Shown: piece by piece, positions 1 to 8,032 of the stretch
How the letters are laid out: every line of letters starts with the position of its first letter
Position numbering within the stretch: position 1 is the stretch's first letter
Assembly: GCA_033720955.1 (NCBI GenBank)
Contig: JAWWBN010000126.1
Coordinates: forward strand, 1-10,658
DNA: 10,658 nucleotides
From: JAWWBN01 sp033720955
GTDB lineage: Bacteria; Acidobacteriota; Thermoanaerobaculia; Multivoradales; JAHEKO01
Direction: 5' to 3'
Notes under the pieces: model-generated
Seen by the model: only the letters and a program-made list of their open reading frames with translations
Databases searched by the model: none
Told to the model about the DNA's origin: nothing
Translations under genes and position numbers: made by a program

Positions 1-583
1 CCCGCGAGCCGGGGTCGTCGCCGATCGCCAGCTCGACCGCGCCGTGCTCCGCCTCGACCTCGCCGGTCACCACCGCCAGATAGGTCTTCTCCGCCGAGCG
101 CCGGGTGAACTGCTCGTTGAGGTGGGCGCGGGCCTCGCGGCTCCTGGCGAAGAGGACCACCCCCGAGGTCTCCCGGTCCAGCCGGTGGCAGAGGGTGGGC
201 GGGTACCCTCCGCCGCCGTGGAGCTCGTGCACCAGCTCGATGAGCGACGCCTCGCGATGTCGCCGGCTCGGGTAGACGCTGAGATGCGGCGGCTTGCCCA
301 CCGCCAGCAGCTCCTCGTCCTCCCACACCACCTGGATCTCCTCGGCCCGCCAGGCCCGGCCGGCCGGCTCGGCGCTCGGAGTGGGCAGCCGCACCACCAC
401 CTCCTGGCCGCGGCGCAGCCGGAGCCCCGGCTTGAGGCGCCCGATGGCCGCCTCGTGGTCCTTGTGCCGCCGCACCTCGACGGCCCCCTCGGCGATGGCC
501 AGCTTCAGCCCTTCGCGGGAGCGCCAGCGGAGCGCCCGCGCCAGGAAGAGGTCGAGCCGCCCGCCGTGGTCGGGAGCGCCCAC
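1..583 (-). CDS. RluA-family rRNA pseudouridine synthase with S4 domain, C-terminus cut by window edge
   Basis: Members of this family isomerise specific uridines of 23S rRNA (or tRNA) to pseudouridine in the cytoplasm. Counting from GTG at 581-583, residues 9-60 resemble an S4 RNA-binding domain (RLDLFLARAL, then EGAVEV). Residues 86-105 match the start of the catalytic domain (WEDEELLAVGKPPHLSVYPS). Residues 133-141 are the signature HRLDRETSG, with the catalytic Asp at residue 136 (bases 176-178). The block AEKTYLAVVTGEV and the later VELAIGDDPGSR are also typical. About 194 codons are visible, and the family usually has about 300, so roughly a third is missing to the left. The start is uncertain. 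An AAGGAG lies at 596-601, 12 bases from the GTG and 6 from a CTG. The family-like residues EWRLEV lie upstream of the GTG, and no standard in-frame start exists before the TGA at 614-616 (see the frameshift entry). RluC, RluD or another target cannot be decided. Confidence 0.9.
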   Translation of the reverse strand, partial: MGAPDHGGRLDLFLARALRWRSREGLKLAIAEGAVEVRRHKDHEAAIGRLKPGLRLRRGQEVVVRLPTPSAEPAGRAWRAEEIQVVWEDEELLAVGKPPHLSVYPSRRHREASLIELVHELHGGGGYPPTLCHRLDRETSGVVLFARSREARAHLNEQFTRRSAEKTYLAVVTGEVEAEHGAVELAIGDDPGSR

Positions 584-595
584 CTCCAGCCGCCA

Positions 596-617
596 CTCCT
601 GGTACGGCAGGCTCATG
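596..617 (-). other. Probable one-base frameshift at the start of the pseudouridine synthase gene
   Basis: An ATG at 615-617 lies in a different frame from the pseudouridine synthase. Read on the minus strand it gives MSLPYQ and then drifts out of frame. If one A of the AA at 600-601 is ignored, the reading becomes MSLPYQEWRLEVGAPDHGG and runs directly into the S4 domain. The in-frame codons just upstream of EWRLEV contain no ATG, GTG or TTG before a TGA at 614-616. Either the base is a sequencing or assembly insertion, or the gene starts further in at GTG 583 using the AAGGAG at 596-601. The fit to the family N-terminus favours the insertion, but this rests on pattern recognition alone. Confidence 0.5.
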
Positions 618-700
618 TCGCGCTGGCCGCGCGGCTGCTTGGCCTCCTGGAGCCGGCCGGCGACGGCGAAGGGGCGGGGGGCACTCACTACAATCTCCAG

Positions 701-740
701 CGCGGACGGCGCGACGACGATACCAGGCCGCCGTCCTGCG
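701..740. repeat. Imperfect inverted repeat upstream of the MFS gene
   Basis: GGACGGCG at 704-711 is the exact reverse complement of CGCCGTCC at 729-736, with a 17-base loop. Letting T737 bulge out adds three more pairs (CGC 701-703 with GCG 738-740), for 11 pairs in all. It lies 36 bases before the MFS start and just downstream of the TACAAT hexamer at 689-694. It could be an operator or a hairpin at the 5' end of a transcript. In DNA this rich in G and C such a repeat can also arise by chance. Confidence 0.35.
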
Positions 741-776
741 ACGCAGCCCTCACCCCTGTGGTATGAACCGGCCTCG

Positions 777-2071
777 ATGAACACCCTGCTGCCCCGCCAG
801 GAGCCGGGACGCTCGATCCTCCTCCCCTGTCTGCTCCTCTTCGGAGCGATGTTCAACCTCACCCTGGTGGTGGCGGGGCTCAAGGAGCTGATCATCGAGG
901 AGCTCGGCGGCAGCCTGGCCGACGCCGGGCTCTTCTTCTCCGTCGAGACCTTCGCCTATCTGATCTTCGCCCCGGTCTGGGGGGTGGTCAGCGACCGCGC
1001 GGGGGTGCGCAAGCCGTTCATCATCGCCGGCTTCGCCGGCTCGGCGCTGATCTACGGCCTCTACGGCCTGGTGGAGTCGGTTCCCCTTCTGCTGGGCATG
1101 CGCTTCCTCCAGGGCGCGGTGACGGTGATGGGCTGGTCGCTGGTCATGGCCATCGTCGTGGACCATCCCCGCTTCGGCCGGGTCGGTCGCTACATGGGTC
1201 TGATGGGGGCGTCGCTGATCTTCGGCGTCGCGCTGGGGGCGCCGATGGGGGGCTACATCACCCGCTGGGCCGGCGCCCGCGCCCCCCTGACCGCGGCGGC
1301 GGTGAGCTTCGTGGTCCTCACCCTGGCGGCGCTGGCGCTCAGGGAGCCCTCGGAGCACCGGCGGCGCACCCGCCTGGGCGAGATCGCGGCCGCGCTCGCG
1401 GCCCGGCCCCGGCTCCTCCTGCCGCTCGGCTTCCACTTCGTGGACCGCCTCGCCGTGGGCCTCTTCGTGGTGGTCTTCCCCCTCTACCTGGACTCCCTGG
1501 GAGCGGAGGACCCGGCGGTCCGCGGGCGCTACCTCTCCTTCTTCCTGCTTCCCTTCGCCCTGCTCCAGTACTTCACCGGCCGCCTCTCCGAGCGCAGCGG
1601 ACCGTACCTCCCCCTGCTGGTCGGATCGGCCCTCTACGGAGCGCTTCTCGCCACCGTCGGGTATACGGGCACGGACCTCCTGTGGGCGGTGATGCTGGGT
1701 CTGGGGATCCTCGCGTCGGTCATGTTCCCGCCGGCCATCCTCCTGACCTCCAGCCTCAGCGATCCCCGCTCGCGGGGCAGCGCCGTCGGCGGCTTCAACC
1801 TGGCCGGCTCGCTCGGCTTCGCCGTGGGGCCGATCTTCGGCACCTGGGCCTACGGCGAGGGCGGCTTCGCCCTGGCCTTTCTGCTCTGCGGCGCCGCCGA
1901 GGTGCTGCTGGCGATGGTGGGTGTCCTGATCGTCCTCAGGTGGCGCGCCCGCGACGGCGCGGCCGCAGACGCCACCCCCGTCCCCTTCCCGGGCGAGGCC
2001 GCCGCGGCCGCCACCGTGGCCGGCGGGGAGCCGGACGAGCTCGCCGCCGGCGGCAAGCGGCCGCGCGGCGG

Positions 2072-2075
<4 letters not shown>
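777..2075 (+). CDS. Major facilitator superfamily (MFS) transporter
   Basis: A 432-residue inner-membrane carrier, close to the usual 400 or so, with about 12 hydrophobic segments beginning at residue 13. MFS motif A lies in the loop between helices 2 and 3 (GVVSDRAGVRKP, residues 69-80, with Asp73 and Arg74). RFLQG at 109-113 matches motif B. GASLIFGVALGAPMGG at 144-159 matches motif C, the antiporter motif of helix 5. A degenerate copy of motif A (GRLSERSG, 268-275) marks the second half. The tail after residue 388 is an Ala/Gly-rich hydrophilic stretch with no recognisable domain. ATG 777 is chosen because the next in-frame ATG (849) falls inside helix 1. No Shine-Dalgarno is visible. The stop overlaps the ppc start as ATGA. 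Motif C suggests proton-coupled efflux, possibly of drugs or metabolites, but the substrate cannot be assigned. Confidence 0.9.
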
Positions 2076-4804
<2,729 letters not shown>

Positions 4805-4858
4805 CGGCCGGCGGCTCGAGGGCGGCCACCGCCGCGCCCGGGCGTCTACCGCCGGCCG
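4805..4858. terminator. Possible bidirectional terminator: nested inverted repeats between convergent genes
   Basis: CGGCCGGCGG at 4805-4814, directly after the ppc stop, is the perfect reverse complement of CCGCCGGCCG at 4849-4858. Inside the 34-base loop a second hairpin pairs GGCGG (4821-4825) with CCGCC (4829-4833) across three bases. The repeat fills the 60-base gap between two convergent genes, where a shared terminator would be expected. There is no T-run on either strand, so it is not a classical intrinsic terminator. It could act as a 3'-end stabilising structure or a Rho-assisted stop, or be a product of base composition. Confidence 0.4.
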
Positions 4859-4864
4859 ACGCCC

Positions 4865-7800
4865 CTAGGCCGTCTCGGCCTCCGCCCCCGGCACCCCGGG
4901 CCGCCGGTCCCGTCCCAGCGCTCGCCGCGCCACCCGTGTCATGACCTCTCGCGCGTCGTCGAAGAAGGTGTAGAAGACCGGCACCACGAGCAGGGTCAGG
5001 AGGGTCGCGGTGGTCAGGCCGCCGATCAGCGTGAGCCCGAAGCTCTTGTAGGAGAGGCCGATGGAGGTCGAGCCGCCCACCGTGAGGGGGATCATGCCGC
5101 CGATGGTGGTCATGGCGGTCATCATGATGGGCCGGAAGCGGCGCTCGGCCGCCAGCAGCAGCGCCTCCGAGCGGTCCCTGCCGGCATGTCGCAGCCGGGT
5201 CACGTAGTCGATCAGCACGATGCCGTTGTTGACCACCACGCCGATCAGCAGGATCAGGCCCACCACCCCCAGGAAGTCGATGTTGCGGCCCATCAGGAAG
5301 TGGCCCCAGTAGACGCCCAGGCTGGCCAGGGGGATGGTGAGGATGATCGACAGCGGCAGGATGAAGCTCTCGAACAGAAAGCCCATCAGCAGGTAGATGA
5401 AGATCACCGAGACCACCGCGGCGAAGGCCATGGCCTGGAGATCCTCCGACATTCCGCGGCCGCCGCCGCCGCCGAAGCGCACCCCCTCGGGCAGATCGAT
5501 CACCGCCGCCAGGGCCGTCAGGCGCTGCCGCGTCTCCTGCTCGCGGTCCTCCTCGAGCTCCAGGGTGATGGTGCGCGAGGTGCGCTTGTTGTTGCGGAAG
5601 ATCCGCCGCGACGAGGTCAGGTAGCGCGGCTCCGCCAGCGACGCCAGCGACACCGAGGCGCCGTCCTCGGTGGGGACCCCGAAGTCGGAGAGCTCCTCCA
5701 GCGAGTCGCGGTCCTCCTCCTTGAAGCGCACCGTGACGGGGATCTCCTTGCCGTTGCGGCGGAAGCGCGGCAGCCCCTGGCCGCGCAGCGCGTAGCCCAC
5801 CACCGCCGAGACCACGTAGGGGTTGATCCCCTGGGCCTGCATCCTCTCGCGGTCGAGGACCAGCGCCATCTCGCTGGGCGACTCGTCGGCCACCTTCTTC
5901 ATGCCGATCACGCCGTCCACCGAGAGGAAGAGCTCCTCCAGGCTCTCCGCCACCGTCTCGAGGATCTCGGAGTCCTCCCCCTCCAGGACGAAGGTGTGCA
6001 GGCTCTGCTTCTTGCCCTCGTCCGCCGCCGCCTCCTCGCCCGTGTAGAGCCGCACCCCGGCGCGCTCGGGGATGGCCTCCATCACGATCCGGGTCGCCTC
6101 GCGCGGCGTGATCTTGTTGGTGCGCGGGTTCTTGAACCAGCCCTGGAGCTCGCCAAAGGTGGCGCGATGGAAGAGGAACCAGCCGTCGAGGTCGAGCTCC
6201 TCGGCCTTGCTCTCGATGATGGCCTCCGCCTGGAGGAAGTACTCCTCGGCCTCCTCGAGGGTGGTGTTGTTCGGCAGATCCACGTCGATCTCGAACCCGC
6301 CGCGCTCCTCGTCCGCCACCTCCACGAACTCCACCTCGCGGAAGACCAGACCGGCGGTGACGAGGAAGACCGCCCCCAGCGCCAGGACCAGGTCCAGCCG
6401 CCGCACCAGGAAGAACCGCAGGAGCTTCGTGTAGCCGCGGTTCAGAAAGCCGAAAGTCAGCTCGTAGGCGCGCTGCAGCCAGTCGAAGACCGGGTGGGGC
6501 TTGCCGTTGGCCCCCTGGCGCGGCAGGGTGAGAAAGACCGACAGCGGGATGAACACCAGCGCCACCAGCAGCGAGCCCAGGAGGGCCACCGAGATCGGGA
6601 TGGACAGCCGCAGCAGGAAGAACTGGCCCATCCCGTCCACCAGCGAAACCGGCAGGAAGACGATGATGGTGGTCAAGGTGGCCATGACGATGGCGAGAGC
6701 GATCTCGCCCGCGCCCTCGATGCAGGCGCGCCGGGGGGAGAGCCCCTCGCGGTGGAGACGGAAGATGTTCTCCGCCACCACCACCGAGTTGTCCACCAGC
6801 AGGCCCACCGAGATCATCAGGGCCAGCAGGGTGAGGATGTTGAGCGACTCGCCGGCGAAGTACATCACCGTCAGCGCGATGACGATCGACAGCGGGATCG
6901 ACAGCGTCACGATCAGCGTCATGCGGAAGCGGCGGAGGAAGAAGAGGAGCACCAGGAGGGCGATCAGACCGCCCACCTTGCCGCTGTCGAGGAGGGTGGC
7001 GAGCGACTCCATGATGACGTCGCCCTGGTCGAAGAGGGTGGCCAGCTCGATGACCCGGAGCCTGGGGTTCTGCCGCAGCTCCTCGACGACCGCGTCCACC
7101 CGCTCGGCGACCTCCAGGGTGTTGGCGTCGCCCTCCTTCATCACCGCCAGGGCGATCGCCGGACGGCTCATGGCCCGCACCCGGAAGTTGTACTCCGGCA
7201 GGTCGTAGCTGATGTCGGCGATGTCCCCCAGCCGCACCTGCGGCGCCACCAGCCGCGCCTGGAGCTCCTCCACGCTGTCGTAGCGCGCCACCGAGCGCAG
7301 CAGCAGCTTCCTGCCGCCGCTCATCACGCTGCCGCTGGAGAGGGTGAAGTTGTCGGCGCCGAGCTGCTGGGCGAGGTCGTAGATGTTGAGACCCGCGGCG
7401 GCGGTGCGCTCGCGGTCGAGCTCGATCAGCACCTCCTTCTCGGCCAGACCGTTGGTCTGCACCGACGCGACGCCGTCGATCCTCGACAGCGGCAGGACGA
7501 TCTCGTCCTGCACCAGGTTGTAGACGTCGATCACCGCCGGGTCCACGGCCAGGCCGAGGAAGTAGATCGGGATCCCGGAGGCGTCCTCCTTGCGGATGAA
7601 GACCTGCTGCAGGTCGTCCGGCATGACGACGCGGGCGCGCTCCACCCGGTCGCGCACCTCGCGGTAGGCCACGGCCATGTCGGTGCCGTGCTTGAAGGTC
7701 AGGGAGACGTTGGCGTAGCCGGTGCGGGCGTAGGAGTCCAGGCGGTCGATCCCGGCGACCGTGGAGAGCTCCTCCTCGAGCGGCAGGACGATCTTGTCGA

Positions 7801-8011
7801 GAACCTCCTGGGAGGGGGCGTCGCGCCACGGAACCGAGACGTTCATGTGCGGCGCGGTGTAGCCGGAGGGGAAGAGCTCCACGGGGATCGACAGAGTGGC
7901 CACGGCGCCCAGGACGAGCAGGGTGACCAGCAGCACGAGGACGGTGATGCGCCGGTCCAGCGAGAAGCGCGGCAGGCGGGACTCGCGGTCGAAGTCGGTG
8001 GGTGCGCTCAT
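4865..8011 (-). CDS. RND-family efflux permease (HAE1-like), complete
   Basis: A 1048-residue inner-membrane pump subunit of the AcrB type, driven by the proton gradient and exporting through an adaptor and outer-membrane channel. It has the full RND plan: TM1 at about 22-44, a periplasmic porter loop at 45-343, TM2-TM6 at about 344-495, TM7 at about 540-557, a second porter loop, and TM8-TM12 at about 861-1016. TM4 carries GLLVDNSVVVAEN (403-415), with one Asp (407) followed by Asn408 where AcrB has Asp407-Asp408. TM10 carries VVNNGIVLIDY, with Asn928 at the position of AcrB Lys940. This pattern is seen in the SwrC-like branch, so the relay must differ in detail from AcrB. ATG 8009-8011 is preceded by GGAGG (8019-8023) at 7 bases. 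The gene follows the other RND permease after 21 bases. Its substrate is unknown; drugs, lipids or other hydrophobic compounds are all possible. Confidence 0.93.
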   Translation of the reverse strand: MSAPTDFDRESRLPRFSLDRRITVLVLLVTLLVLGAVATLSIPVELFPSGYTAPHMNVSVPWRDAPSQEVLDKIVLPLEEELSTVAGIDRLDSYARTGYANVSLTFKHGTDMAVAYREVRDRVERARVVMPDDLQQVFIRKEDASGIPIYFLGLAVDPAVIDVYNLVQDEIVLPLSRIDGVASVQTNGLAEKEVLIELDRERTAAAGLNIYDLAQQLGADNFTLSSGSVMSGGRKLLLRSVARYDSVEELQARLVAPQVRLGDIADISYDLPEYNFRVRAMSRPAIALAVMKEGDANTLEVAERVDAVVEELRQNPRLRVIELATLFDQGDVIMESLATLLDSGKVGGLIALLVLLFFLRRFRMTLIVTLSIPLSIVIALTVMYFAGESLNILTLLALMISVGLLVDNSVVVAENIFRLHREGLSPRRACIEGAGEIALAIVMATLTTIIVFLPVSLVDGMGQFFLLRLSIPISVALLGSLLVALVFIPLSVFLTLPRQGANGKPHPVFDWLQRAYELTFGFLNRGYTKLLRFFLVRRLDLVLALGAVFLVTAGLVFREVEFVEVADEERGGFEIDVDLPNNTTLEEAEEYFLQAEAIIESKAEELDLDGWFLFHRATFGELQGWFKNPRTNKITPREATRIVMEAIPERAGVRLYTGEEAAADEGKKQSLHTFVLEGEDSEILETVAESLEELFLSVDGVIGMKKVADESPSEMALVLDRERMQAQGINPYVVSAVVGYALRGQGLPRFRRNGKEIPVTVRFKEEDRDSLEELSDFGVPTEDGASVSLASLAEPRYLTSSRRIFRNNKRTSRTITLELEEDREQETRQRLTALAAVIDLPEGVRFGGGGGRGMSEDLQAMAFAAVVSVIFIYLLMGFLFESFILPLSIILTIPLASLGVYWGHFLMGRNIDFLGVVGLILLIGVVVNNGIVLIDYVTRLRHAGRDRSEALLLAAERRFRPIMMTAMTTIGGMIPLTVGGSTSIGLSYKSFGLTLIGGLTTATLLTLLVVPVFYTFFDDAREVMTRVARRALGRDRRPGVPGAEAETA

Positions 8012-8018
8012 CTCTTTT

Positions 8019-8023
8019 CCTCC
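8019..8023 (-). promoter_or_regulatory. Shine-Dalgarno GGAGG of the downstream RND permease
   Basis: On the minus strand GGAGG lies 7 bases before the ATG at 8009-8011. It sits within the 21-base spacer after the stop of the upstream permease (8033-8035), and it fixes the start codon. It is among the clearest ribosome binding sites in the window. Confidence 0.85.
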
Positions 8024-8032
8024 GCCGTAGCG

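Larger units (their letters stand above)
584..776. promoter_or_regulatory. Divergent intergenic region between the pseudouridine synthase and MFS genes
   Basis: These 193 bases separate two divergent genes, so promoters for both should lie here or just inside them. On the plus strand TACAAT at 689-694 is one mismatch from a sigma-70 -10 box, but no TTGACA-like element sits 16-18 bases upstream. A second candidate is TGGTATGAA at 759-767, an extended -10 form, which would start transcription at about 774-777. That is at or next to the MFS ATG, giving a leaderless or near-leaderless message. There is no purine-rich ribosome binding site before that ATG, which agrees with the leaderless idea but does not prove it. 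No convincing minus-strand promoter was seen. Confidence 0.3.

Noticed and set aside
44..766. Plus-strand open frame over the pseudouridine synthase
   Set aside because: The minus strand encodes the HRLDRETSG motif and flanking family blocks. The plus-strand product is low-complexity with no matching family.
294..776. An upstream extension of the MFS reading frame
   Set aside because: The added 161 residues are Ser/Arg/Pro-rich, lie antisense to the pseudouridine synthase, and precede a normal MFS N-terminus at ATG 777.
1682..2071. An upstream extension of the ppc reading frame
   Set aside because: These 130 codons overlap the last third of the MFS gene out of frame and give Arg/Gly-rich sequence. 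ATG 2072 with the ATGA overlap fits the family N-terminus.
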